Assembly: GCA_002420005.1 (NCBI GenBank)
Contig: DIHE01000089.1
Location: 83,002 to 147,001, forward strand
DNA length: 64,000 nucleotides
Source: Holophagales bacterium UBA5704
Lineage (GTDB): Bacteria; Acidobacteriota; Thermoanaerobaculia; Multivoradales; UBA5704
Reading direction: 5' to 3'
The position numbers were made by a program, and so were the translations under genes. This document shows positions 26,171 to 34,456 of this stretch, piece after piece (the first letter of the stretch is position 1; each line of letters begins with the position of its first letter). Under the pieces are notes generated by a model that was not told the origin of the DNA, did not search any database, and saw only the letters and a list, made by a program, of their open reading frames with translations.

Positions 26171-27787
26171 TCACTGCATCCGTCCCAGGGCGCGCAGCAA
26201 CAGCGCGCCGAACACCAGCAGAACCACCGCCCCGATCCGCTCTCCCCAGATCCCGAAGAGCGCCGGGCTCGCCAGTTGTCGGGTCAGAAGAACGATCGCG
26301 CCGAAGGCCGCCGCGAGGATGACCGCCAGGGTCCACGGGCTCTGCCGGGACCGGGGGTCTTTTCCTTCGTCGATCTGCAGCTTCAGCCGCGTTTCGCCGG
26401 ACGCGAGCAGGGTCAACATCGCATCGAGCTTCTGCGGCATCTGCACGAGGAGGGCCGCATAGGGCCCGATCCCCTCGGCGAGACCCGCCGGGCTGAGCAG
26501 CGAGCTCAGCCGCCCCACGTCGACGGTCAGCCGCAGCTCCTCCAGCCCGTCGCGCAGAGCATCGCTCCCCGGCTCCAGGGCCTGCATCTCGGCGGCGACA
26601 GCCGTGAACCCCCGCCAGAAGGCGAGCAGGTGAGGCCGCGGTCGCCAACCGCCGGAGCGGGCCACCCGCCACTGGAGGAACAGATGCTCCGCCAGGGTGT
26701 CTCCGGAGGAGCTCCACGAACCGTCGCGAAACGGAACGATCTGGCGCAAGCGCAGCAGGATCTGGTCTGCGTCCACCGCCCGCGGCCCTGGGGTCATCTC
26801 GGAAAGCAGGGTGGCTGCTGCCTCGGCCGGATCGCCGGTGACTGCGGTGCCCAGGTATTCCCAGAGGCGCGTCTGGGTCGCGGCCGGCAGGCCCGAGAAC
26901 GAGCCGGTGCCCAGGACGAGGCGGCCTTCCTTGGTGATTCGCAGGTCGGCACTGCGCAGCGCCACCGGGAAGGTCCGGCCGAGCAAGGCCTGCCGCAGCC
27001 AGACCAGGGCCAGCCGGCGCGCCAGGTCGCGGGGCACCAGGCCGTGGCGGATCGCGTCGGCCGGCGCCAGGCCGGGGATCGCCTCGCAGACCAGAGCGCC
27101 GGGGCTCGTCAGGTCACGCACCACCTTGGGGGCCGCCACATAGGGCGACTCGGCGGCATCGGTGCCGAGCAGGTCGAGAGCGTCCGCGGCCCGGGTCAGA
27201 TCGAGACGCCCCGGCAGATCGCGCCGGAAGTCGGACAGGACGTCGGCCAGCTCCCAGCCCTCTCCCGCCAAGGCGTCGTTCACCAGGCCGAGCAGCTCGA
27301 GATCGGACGCCAGCCAGCGCTCGATGCCCGGGCGCTTCACCTGGACCGTGACCGCCTCGCCGGTGACCAGACGCGCTTCGTGGATCTGCCAGAGGGCCCG
27401 GGCCTCACAAGGGTTCTCGGAGAACTCGGAGAACAGCTTCGCCGGATCGCGTCCGGTGGCCTGTGCGATGTCCGCCAGCACCACCGCCGCCGGTTGTGCG
27501 GCATCGCGGTCGACGAGCTCGGCGAGGGCCAGACAGTCCGCCGCCGGCACGGCGTCCGCCCGCGTCGCGAGATAGAGGCCGAAGGAGACGAAGACCGGCC
27601 CCAGGGGCTGGAGGGCGCCGCGCAGTCGCTCACCGACCGGATCTTCGCCTTCCGGGTCGCGGCGGGCGGAAGGCCGCCCGCCCACCGGAAGGCCCCAGAC
27701 GGCGAGTTGGTCCTCCACCTCGCGCCGGCGGTCGGCCACAGAGACGTCCCGGACGCTCCTGCGGCCCCAGGGCCTCGGGCCTGTCAT
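26171..27787 (-). CDS. Degenerate UbiB/ABC1-type protein
   Basis: A 538-aa protein with the outline of the ABC1/UbiB atypical kinase family but lost key residues. The family KxGQ motif (as in FLKFGQ of the paralogue at 29654) here reads FVSFGL (residues 66-71), the HADxHPxN catalytic loop is not recognisable where expected (ALRSADLRITKEGR), and no DFG follows. The nucleotide-lysine region VQVKRPGIE is still visible. Two hydrophobic helices near the C-terminus (AVILAAAFGAIVLL, VVLLVFGALLL) match the family's membrane anchor. It overlaps the upstream gene by ATGA. Likely a pseudoenzyme partner of the intact UbiB-like protein. Confidence 0.78.
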   Translation of the reverse strand: MTGPRPWGRRSVRDVSVADRRREVEDQLAVWGLPVGGRPSARRDPEGEDPVGERLRGALQPLGPVFVSFGLYLATRADAVPAADCLALAELVDRDAAQPAAVVLADIAQATGRDPAKLFSEFSENPCEARALWQIHEARLVTGEAVTVQVKRPGIERWLASDLELLGLVNDALAGEGWELADVLSDFRRDLPGRLDLTRAADALDLLGTDAAESPYVAAPKVVRDLTSPGALVCEAIPGLAPADAIRHGLVPRDLARRLALVWLRQALLGRTFPVALRSADLRITKEGRLVLGTGSFSGLPAATQTRLWEYLGTAVTGDPAEAAATLLSEMTPGPRAVDADQILLRLRQIVPFRDGSWSSSGDTLAEHLFLQWRVARSGGWRPRPHLLAFWRGFTAVAAEMQALEPGSDALRDGLEELRLTVDVGRLSSLLSPAGLAEGIGPYAALLVQMPQKLDAMLTLLASGETRLKLQIDEGKDPRSRQSPWTLAVILAAAFGAIVLLTRQLASPALFGIWGERIGAVVLLVFGALLLRALGRMQ

Positions 27788-29133
27788 CCTGCAGCCTCCA
27801 GCCGTCCCGCGGCCAACCGGTCCATCGGCTGATAACGAAAGATCTCACCCAGCCGGTCCAGGTCCCGGATCACCGGATAGCCTTGCTCCAGGACCTCCCG
27901 GGCCGGATTCTGCACCAGGCGCTCCCAGCGTCCGGCGAGCGCCGGATCGGCGGGCCGGTGGGCCAGGAACCGATCGAGTAATGCGGCGCCCGGAGTGGTG
28001 TCCCGGCGCATGGTCACCGCCGCGGCGACACCGCTGGCAAAGGCGTCATCCGCCTCCAGCTCGCAGCCGTGGCGTCCGAGAATGAGCCGCGCCAGGATCT
28101 CCGGGTCCTGCATGCCCACCAGAGTCGCCGCCCAGGCAAGACCGGACACCGCATCCCGGCGGGCCGCCGCGTCGCAGGCCTCCCGCCACGCCATTTCGAA
28201 CGGCCGCCAGGAGGTGTCTCCCCAAGGAAGAAAATTGATCGGCAGAAAGTAGAGGGCGCGCCCGACTCCATGCCAGAAGAAGGGCTCCACCTGCGGAGCC
28301 TCTTCACGCAAGACGCGCTGGACGGCGGTCATCTGACCGGGGAAGAACGTGCGTGTCACCAGGCCCAGAGACTCGTAGGAGGCCCCGACGCTCCCGGGTC
28401 TCGCGTTGTCACGGCAGAGGGCGACAAACCGCTGCACGGTGGCCCGCGCCCGCGCCGGCGGCGCGTCGGGAGGGAGCTCTTCCAGAAGTGGCTGGGCGAG
28501 GCCGAGACCCAGACCGGCATGGAGCATCAGCCGGCTCTCGGGGGGGAGGGACCGGCCCCGGTCGCCGGAGAGCAACCCGTGGGGCGGCCGGCTCTCCCGC
28601 CTCCAGACGCTCTGCGTCCAGTCGTGTCCGAGTCCTTCCACCGCCCAGAGGGCCGCATATTCTTCGAGCCGGTAGGCTCGCCGAACCAGCTCCTCCACCG
28701 GGAAGGGCTCGCCCGGTGGAGGGGTGCCGATCCGCCGCCCGACTCCCCGCACCAGGCTGTAGACCATGAGCTTGTTGGCGATCTCCCGCCACGCCAGCGC
28801 CGCATCCTCCGGCGGCAGGGTGAACCGCAGCGTTCGGGCCGCCGCCGTCCACGCGCCAAGCCCGGCCGCAAGCCAGTCCCCCGGCCAGAGCGGATTCTTC
28901 GGCAGGGACAGGTCCACCACATCGCGCTGCAAGGCGTCACCGACCTGAAAGGCCTGGCGAAGCGTCTCTCCGAGGGCGTTCTGCGCCTCCCAGGCCACGG
29001 CGTCGAAACCTTGCCCGAGCCGTTCCCGGCAACGCGGTGCGAACGCCGCCGGCGCAAGGAGGGTCGCCTGCCGGGCCGCGAATGCAGACAGGGCCAAGGA
29101 GAAGCTGGCGACAGATTCGGTGAGACGCCGCAT
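27784..29133 (-). CDS. Module C - family G fusion protein
   Basis: A 449-aa protein. Residues 1-75 are module C (MRRLTESVASFSLALSAF and GDALQRDVVDL). Residues about 90-440 are a family G domain: LAWREIANKL, ALWAVEGLGH, FFWHGVGRALYF with NFLPWGD, SGLAWAATLVG and GEIFRYQPM. The stand-alone G protein at 16762 lacks module C. The FWHGVGRxLYF block may relate to DUF1702 (enediyne E2/E3) proteins; this needs a profile search. The start ATG at 29133 is preceded by GAGGAAG and aligns with the other module C starts (MR plus ...SFSW). Confidence 0.78.
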   Translation of the reverse strand: MRRLTESVASFSLALSAFAARQATLLAPAAFAPRCRERLGQGFDAVAWEAQNALGETLRQAFQVGDALQRDVVDLSLPKNPLWPGDWLAAGLGAWTAAARTLRFTLPPEDAALAWREIANKLMVYSLVRGVGRRIGTPPPGEPFPVEELVRRAYRLEEYAALWAVEGLGHDWTQSVWRRESRPPHGLLSGDRGRSLPPESRLMLHAGLGLGLAQPLLEELPPDAPPARARATVQRFVALCRDNARPGSVGASYESLGLVTRTFFPGQMTAVQRVLREEAPQVEPFFWHGVGRALYFLPINFLPWGDTSWRPFEMAWREACDAAARRDAVSGLAWAATLVGMQDPEILARLILGRHGCELEADDAFASGVAAAVTMRRDTTPGAALLDRFLAHRPADPALAGRWERLVQNPAREVLEQGYPVIRDLDRLGEIFRYQPMDRLAAGRLEAAG

Positions 29134-29148
29134 GGTGGATTTCTTCCT

Positions 29149-29616
29149 CTAGGCGCGCTCGGCAGGCACCGGTCCCCAGCCCTCGTCCGAGGTGGCCTTC
29201 GTCTGCCCCACGGCAGGCCCCGGAGCCACCGGGCTCGCCGGATTCCCGGCTCCGCGCTGCGGCATCGGCCCCCAGCCGGTCTCCGGCTCCGCAGACCAGG
29301 CCGCCCCGCGCAATCCCGTCGCCGTCGCAGCGGCCGCCTTCCCCGCGGCATCCGCCGCGGCCCCCGCCCACCGATCCGCCTGCAAGCCTGTCGTTCCCAT
29401 CATGCTGAAGGCGATGTCGACCATCCCGCGCTGGAGCCGGTCCCCCATCTGAAACGCCGAACGCAAGGTCTCTCCGAGGTGATGCTCGGTCGCCCGGGTC
29501 ACGGCATCGAACGATTCGGCCGCCTCGGAGGGGCGCATCAAGTTGGCGAGCTGCCGGGCACCGAAGAGGGACATGGCCCAGGAGAAGCTGGCGATGGACT
29601 TGGTGATTTCACGCAT
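29149..29616 (-). CDS. Small module-C protein with GWGPxP tail
   Basis: A 155-aa protein: module C in residues 1-75 (MREITKSIASFSWAMSLFG, FQMGDRLQRGMVDIAF), then an Ala/Gly-rich low-complexity tail carrying two GWGPxP motifs, the second at the very C-terminus. The paralogue at 7513 has one such motif. The start ATG at 29616 has AAAGGA 7 nt upstream. It is the clearest free form of the module. No catalytic motif, signal peptide or full membrane helix is present; a docking or coating role is inferred from its repeated fusion to other domains. Confidence 0.75.
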   Translation of the reverse strand: MREITKSIASFSWAMSLFGARQLANLMRPSEAAESFDAVTRATEHHLGETLRSAFQMGDRLQRGMVDIAFSMMGTTGLQADRWAGAAADAAGKAAAATATGLRGAAWSAEPETGWGPMPQRGAGNPASPVAPGPAVGQTKATSDEGWGPVPAERA

Positions 29617-29653
29617 GACACGTCCTTTCTCGTACGTTCTCTTGCATCTCGCC

Positions 29654-31309
29654 TCAGATCAGCCGCCGCAGGGTTCCGAAAAGCGTCGTGAGGCCGGCGA
29701 CCGACAGCAACATCGCCGCGGAAAAAAGATTCAGACCCAGCTCGGGACGCGGGCCGGCCCAGCTCGCCATCACCGCCAACCCGAGGACCACCGCCGCCTG
29801 TTGCAGCGCCCGGGTGCGCAGGTGCAGCCCGCCTCCCGGGCCACCCCCCGTCACCTCGGCCCTCACCGGCAGGTCTCCCCCGAGCACGCGCTCCACCATG
29901 CGACCGCTCCGCAGCACACCGTCGCGCGCCAGGCTCGCTCCCGAGACCGTCCAGGCGAGAATCTGATCGCGCGAGATCACCTCTTGCAGGCCTTGCAGGC
30001 GCAGAAAACGGTCGCACACCGTCTCCAGATACCGGCCGACGTTGAAGTCGGGAGCAAAGCGGGTGATCAGGCCATCGATGGCGATCGCAGAACGGATGTA
30101 CTTGACGACGTCCCGCTCGGGAAGCACCCCGGTCACCCGCGAGAGATTCAGCATGTCGAGCATGACCAATGTGAAGTTCTTACGCAGCCGCCGCTTGCCA
30201 CCGACGATCTGGTACCAGTCTTCGGACTGGCGATGCAGCCCGGCGGCAAACGCCTCGGGCCGGGAACCCGGCCCGAGCGAGGAGACCTTCAAGAAGGCCG
30301 CACACATGCCCTCCATGTCCCCCCGCGTGTAGGCGAGCGTCAGCTCGACCAGGTGGCGGCGGGAATAGCCGCTCAGCACCGCGGTGATCCCGAAGTCGAT
30401 ATAGCCGACCACGTTGTCCGGCAAGATCATCAGATTGGCCGGATGCAGGTCGGCGTGGAACATTCCGAAACGGAATGCATCCCCCAGGAAGTTCTCTACG
30501 ATGTGGCGCGCGAAACGATCCGGCTCGAAGCCGCCGGAGCGGACCCGGTGCAAGGTCACACGGTCTCCCGCAGCCACGGCGCGAAGGTAGTCGAGGACGG
30601 TGACACCCTCCAGAAACTCCGCCGTGAGGACCCTGCGGGAGGAACGACCGAGCACCACCTGCGGCACCCGCTCGTGAACGTTGCCGGACGCATTGGAACC
30701 CAGGCGTGTCGTGTAGCGCGTCTCGTGGCGGTAGTCGAGCTCCTCCCTGGTCCACCCGACAAACTCGGACATCGGGTCCACCATCCACTCGAGGGGCTTG
30801 ATCCGCAGCCGCTGGATCCACTGGATTCCCGACTGCAAGAGACGGATGTCGCCGCGAAACTCTTCCTCGACGCTCGGCCTCTGGATCTTGACCGCGACGC
30901 GCCGTCCGCCCAACGTCGCGCGGTAGACCTGCCCGACCGATGCGGTGGCGATCGGCAGACGCTCGAAGCTGTCGAACAGCTCATCGGCCCCGCCCCCGAG
31001 GTCCTCGCGCAGGATGCGTTCCACGTCCTCAAAACCGAAGGCCGGTACCCGATCCATCAGATCGAACAGGGCGTTGCAGTATTCGAGCGAGAGGATATCG
31101 GGCTGCAGGGCCAGCATCTGGCCGAACTTGAGGAACGTGCCGCCCAGCTCCTCGAACGCGGAGCGCAGCCGCTCCGGCCCCTCGATCCGGGCGATCCCGA
31201 GCCATCGCGCCAGGCGCGGGGCACGGTGGGTCAGCGCATGGGCGGTGCTGTGGCGGGCCACCACTGCGGCGATGTGCACCAGGCGCCGGGTGTCGCCCCA
31301 GAGTGCCAT
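29654..31309 (-). CDS. UbiB/ABC1 (AarF) family atypical kinase
   Basis: A 551-aa member of the ABC1/ADCK/UbiB family, ATP-binding proteins that support lipid-soluble quinone or other lipid metabolism at the membrane. Key features are intact: the KxGQ motif in FLKFGQ (residues 59-64), VAVKIQRP with the ATP lysine, the catalytic loop HADLHPAN (about 284-291), and YIDFG. Two C-terminal hydrophobic helices are present. Its ATG overlaps the upstream TGA by one base (TGATG at 31309), so it is coupled to the SDR-acyltransferase gene. The degenerate paralogue lies at 26171. Confidence 0.9.
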   Translation of the reverse strand: MALWGDTRRLVHIAAVVARHSTAHALTHRAPRLARWLGIARIEGPERLRSAFEELGGTFLKFGQMLALQPDILSLEYCNALFDLMDRVPAFGFEDVERILREDLGGGADELFDSFERLPIATASVGQVYRATLGGRRVAVKIQRPSVEEEFRGDIRLLQSGIQWIQRLRIKPLEWMVDPMSEFVGWTREELDYRHETRYTTRLGSNASGNVHERVPQVVLGRSSRRVLTAEFLEGVTVLDYLRAVAAGDRVTLHRVRSGGFEPDRFARHIVENFLGDAFRFGMFHADLHPANLMILPDNVVGYIDFGITAVLSGYSRRHLVELTLAYTRGDMEGMCAAFLKVSSLGPGSRPEAFAAGLHRQSEDWYQIVGGKRRLRKNFTLVMLDMLNLSRVTGVLPERDVVKYIRSAIAIDGLITRFAPDFNVGRYLETVCDRFLRLQGLQEVISRDQILAWTVSGASLARDGVLRSGRMVERVLGGDLPVRAEVTGGGPGGGLHLRTRALQQAAVVLGLAVMASWAGPRPELGLNLFSAAMLLSVAGLTTLFGTLRRLI

Positions 31310-32979
31310 CAGACGGCGGCGCCCTTCCGCGGCTCCGGAGCCGCCACCTCCGCTCCCTCGAACACCGAGCCGAAGAACACCGACTTGCGCCGCGCCCGCA
31401 TCTCCTGGATCGCCGCCTCCATGCGCGCCCGGACCTCGGCGGAGATGCGGCGCACGGTGCGCGGATCGTCGGCCGCCTCGGGGGGATGCTCCTCGTGGAT
31501 CGGGATCGGCTCCAGAAACCGGGTGTGCCACTTCGACGGCAACGGCAGGCCGGGAAACGGAAAGGTCGGTGCGATGGGCAGGTACGGCCACTCGAAGACC
31601 CGCTTCACCAGCTTCGATTCGATCCGGTAGAGGATCGGATAGATCTCCGCGCTCCCCACGGTGACGAACGGCAGCAGCGGCGCCCGGTTGCGCAGCGCCA
31701 TCTTGACGTATTCGTCGCGCCCGAAACGGCCGAGCTTGTAGGCGTCCCGGTAGAGGGTGAAGGCACCGTTGATCCCTTCGGGGAACATGCCGAGCAGACC
31801 GTCCCCCTGCAGCACCCAGTCGGCGTTCTCCTGGCAGGCGACGACGCCGCCGAGCTTGATCATGTAGTTGGCCAGGAACGGGTGCTTGATCAGGCAGGGG
31901 TGGATGAGGAACCGCACCACGCGCCCGGTCTCGCGGCGCAGCAGGTGCATGGCCATCACGCCGTCCCACGGCATGAAGCCACGGTGGATACCGGTCAAGA
32001 CCGCCCGCCCCTCGCGCGGCACATTCTCCAGGCCCTGCCACTCGATCCGCCAGTACCGGTCGTGGAGGAAACGGAAAAGGGTGCGCCCGTAGGCGTCGAT
32101 GTAGCCTTCATCCATCCCGTGCGGATCGAACGCGGGGAGCGCACCCGCGCCGCCGCCGAACGCATCGCGCACCGCTTCGGCGCTCCCCCGCTGCGGCACG
32201 AAGCCGAGCTGCTGCTCGATCCGGGCTCCGGAGACGGTGAACGAGTGGCGCACGGCATCGAGCTGGGCCGGCGGATCGGCCCAGCCCAGGCGGGAGGCCA
32301 AGGCGCGCAAGGGCCGCTGCACCCCGGCCTCGACGGCCAGGCGCCGCGTCCCGGCGAGGCGCAGCGCGCCGCGCACCGAGATGCCGGAGGCCGGCGCCAC
32401 GTGGTAGGTCCCCGGAGGTCCCTCCACCGCGGCGCACACGGCCCGGGCGAGGTCTTCGGGATGCAGGAGCTGCAAGATGGGGTCGTAGCCCGCGGCGACC
32501 AGCGCGACCTTGCCGCGCAACAGGCGGCACAGATAGTCCGCTCCGTCGCGCTGTGCGACCGGCGCCGGCCGCAGGACCGTGACCACGGCACCCGCCGCGG
32601 CCAACCGCTCCCCCACCTTCTCCTCGAGCTCCCGCCAGGCGCTCCCGATCGGATGATCGTCGCGGAGACGCTCGTCCTCTTTCACATAGCCCGGATTGTG
32701 GTGGCTCGGCGCATGGATCGCCGCACTCGACAGCAGAACGACCCGCAGCGTGCCGCCCCGGGCGAGAAGGGCGTCGGCACAGCCGGCGGCGAACCGCTGC
32801 GCCGCCGCCAGATCCGGACGGGCGTCCTTCCTGCCCATCGGTGCCGGGCGAAAGACGACCGCCGCCGTGTCCTCGGTCAGCAGATCCGCACGGAAAGCGG
32901 GCACAGGGCCTGCACCCAGCCTTTCGGCCAGCAGGTCCATCAGGCTGTCCGGCGATCCGACCAAGACGATTCGAGCCAT
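31309..32979 (-). CDS. SDR (NAD-epimerase-like) - acyltransferase fusion
   Basis: A 556-aa fusion. Residues 1 to about 250 look like an extended short-chain dehydrogenase/epimerase (IVLVGSPDSLMDLLAERL, VVLLSSAA, LRPAPV, HPEDLARAV), with an atypical first glycine motif. Residues about 285-540 are a PlsC/LPLAT-type acyltransferase: HRGFMPWDG (about 332-340) and MFPEGING. This HxxxxxxD form occurs in the LPLAT MGAT-like branch. It probably transfers acyl groups to a lipid or alcohol that the N-terminal domain modifies or binds. The start ATG at 32979 has GAGGTG 5 nt upstream; an 82-bp gap separates it from the regulator gene. Confidence 0.87.
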   Translation of the reverse strand: MARIVLVGSPDSLMDLLAERLGAGPVPAFRADLLTEDTAAVVFRPAPMGRKDARPDLAAAQRFAAGCADALLARGGTLRVVLLSSAAIHAPSHHNPGYVKEDERLRDDHPIGSAWRELEEKVGERLAAAGAVVTVLRPAPVAQRDGADYLCRLLRGKVALVAAGYDPILQLLHPEDLARAVCAAVEGPPGTYHVAPASGISVRGALRLAGTRRLAVEAGVQRPLRALASRLGWADPPAQLDAVRHSFTVSGARIEQQLGFVPQRGSAEAVRDAFGGGAGALPAFDPHGMDEGYIDAYGRTLFRFLHDRYWRIEWQGLENVPREGRAVLTGIHRGFMPWDGVMAMHLLRRETGRVVRFLIHPCLIKHPFLANYMIKLGGVVACQENADWVLQGDGLLGMFPEGINGAFTLYRDAYKLGRFGRDEYVKMALRNRAPLLPFVTVGSAEIYPILYRIESKLVKRVFEWPYLPIAPTFPFPGLPLPSKWHTRFLEPIPIHEEHPPEAADDPRTVRRISAEVRARMEAAIQEMRARRKSVFFGSVFEGAEVAAPEPRKGAAV

Positions 32980-33061
32980 GCTTCACCTCGCCGCGGAAGG
33001 TATTTGCGCGACTCATTACAGGGTAGGGTCTGCCCCCCCGGCAGGCAAGCCTTGCGAGGGT

Positions 33062-33715
33062 TCAAAAGAGATCCAGCGGCTCGCGCAGGAGGCCCAGCTC
33101 GAAGGCCTGGCGCACCGCGTCGCGGCGCCGGTGGACCCGCAGTTTCTCGAGCACGCTGTGCACGTGGTTCTTCACCGTCTGCACGGTGATCTGGAGGGCG
33201 CGGGCGATCTCTTTGTTGCGCAGGCCGCGGGCCATCAGGTGGAGGGTCTCGAGCTCGCGCGCGGTGAGAGGGTCACAACCCGTCGTCAAGGCGGGCGCCG
33301 CGTGCTCCTGCTCGAGGGCGACGATGCGCTCGACGACGGCCGCGGCGATGCGCGGGGCGGCGTGGACCTGCCCGTCGCGCAGGAAGCGCAAGGCGGCGAT
33401 CAGCCGTTCCGGGGAGTCGCTCTGCAGCAGGTAGGCGGCGGCACCCGCCTCGATGAATTCGAGCAGACCCTCGTCCTCGCTGGCGAGCCCGAGGATCACC
33501 ACCTGGGCCTCGGGAAACCGCTCCCGCGCGGACCAGGTGAGGGCGAGGGCCTCTCCCGGACGGAACGAGGCGTCGATCAGCAGAATCGCCGGAGAGGGCT
33601 CTTCGGCGGAGTCGGTGCACAGCCGCAGACCTTCTTCCGCACCCAGGATCACCTGCAACGCCTCCGCAAAGACCCGGTCGCCCCCCAGGACCATGACGGA
33701 GAGAATCGGCTCCAC
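33062..33715 (-). CDS. NarL/LuxR-type response regulator
   Basis: A 217-aa two-domain regulator. Residues 1-120 are a receiver-like domain with the phosphoacceptor position kept (AILLIDAS), but the acidic pair at the first strand is reduced (VMVLGGDR). Residues about 145-205 are a LuxR/GerE helix-turn-helix (LTARELETLHLMARGLRNKE, TVKNHVHSVLEKL). It starts with GTG at 33715 behind GAGG, six bases after the previous gene. It is placed at the head of the minus-strand locus and is a candidate activator of it. No partner kinase is in the window. Confidence 0.88.
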   Translation of the reverse strand: MEPILSVMVLGGDRVFAEALQVILGAEEGLRLCTDSAEEPSPAILLIDASFRPGEALALTWSARERFPEAQVVILGLASEDEGLLEFIEAGAAAYLLQSDSPERLIAALRFLRDGQVHAAPRIAAAVVERIVALEQEHAAPALTTGCDPLTARELETLHLMARGLRNKEIARALQITVQTVKNHVHSVLEKLRVHRRRDAVRQAFELGLLREPLDLF

Positions 33716-33721
33716 GTGACC

Positions 33722-34456
33722 TCACCGGTTCCCGCGGGCCGGCAGCCAGCCCTTGGCGAAGGCATGATTGACCGCGGCCCAGCGGCCATGGACACCGAGC
33801 GCTTCGAGGATGCGGTGGATGTGGTTCTTGACCGTGTGCACCGACAGGAACAGGCGGCCGGCGATCTCCTGGTTGCTGAGGCCGTCGGCGATCAGGCGCA
33901 GGATCTCCATCTCGCGGGGCGACAGCTCCAGCACGTCGAGACGATCGCGCCGCTTGCGGGCCCGGCCGAGATCGGCCAGACGGGCGAAGAGGAGGCGCGT
34001 CACCCGCGGCGGGCAGACCCTCTCCCCGCGGGCCACCACCTCGATCGCCGCAGCCACCTCCGCCAGAGACTGGTCGCGCTGCAGGAATCCACCGGCGCCC
34101 GCCACCAGGCAGTCCACGATGTGCTCGTCGCGCTCGGCGCGGCCGAGGACCAGGGCCTTCATCCCCGGGAAGAGCGACAACGCCTCGCGCGTGCGGGCGA
34201 TCACCTCGTGGTCGAGAACGTCGACGCCGAGCAAGAGGACGTCCGGCGGATTGCGCGAGAGCTCCGCGTACATCCCCATCCCGCTCCCCGCGCGGGCCAC
34301 GACCACGAAACGCTCCCGATCGTCCAGCGCCGCTGCGAGGCACTCCCGGAACAGATGGTGCGCGTCACACACGCACAGACGGAGAGGTCTCCTTGCGGAG
34401 GTGGGGCGGGACGCCTCCGACCTCTCGGCTCCTTCAGCCACCACTGCGTACTCCAT
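33722..34456 (-). CDS. NarL/LuxR-type response regulator, atypical receiver
   Basis: A 244-aa paralogue of the next gene. The receiver-like domain (about 30-150) begins LCVCDAHHLFRECL, but the usual phosphoacceptor strand reads DVLLLGVDVL, with Gly where the conserved Asp is expected, so phosphorylation may be lost or shifted. The C-terminal LuxR helix-turn-helix is typical (LSPREMEILRLIADGLSNQE, TVKNHIHRILEAL). The start ATG at 34456 has AGGAG 7 nt upstream. It is the first gene of the minus-strand run and faces the 370-bp intergenic region. Confidence 0.87.
   Translation of the reverse strand: MEYAVVAEGAERSEASRPTSARRPLRLCVCDAHHLFRECLAAALDDRERFVVVARAGSGMGMYAELSRNPPDVLLLGVDVLDHEVIARTREALSLFPGMKALVLGRAERDEHIVDCLVAGAGGFLQRDQSLAEVAAAIEVVARGERVCPPRVTRLLFARLADLGRARKRRDRLDVLELSPREMEILRLIADGLSNQEIAGRLFLSVHTVKNHIHRILEALGVHGRWAAVNHAFAKGWLPARGNR

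Noticed and set aside
8439..29133. Calling the locus an enediyne cluster
   Set aside because: No polyketide synthase or other core enzyme is present; only loosely similar accessory proteins are seen.
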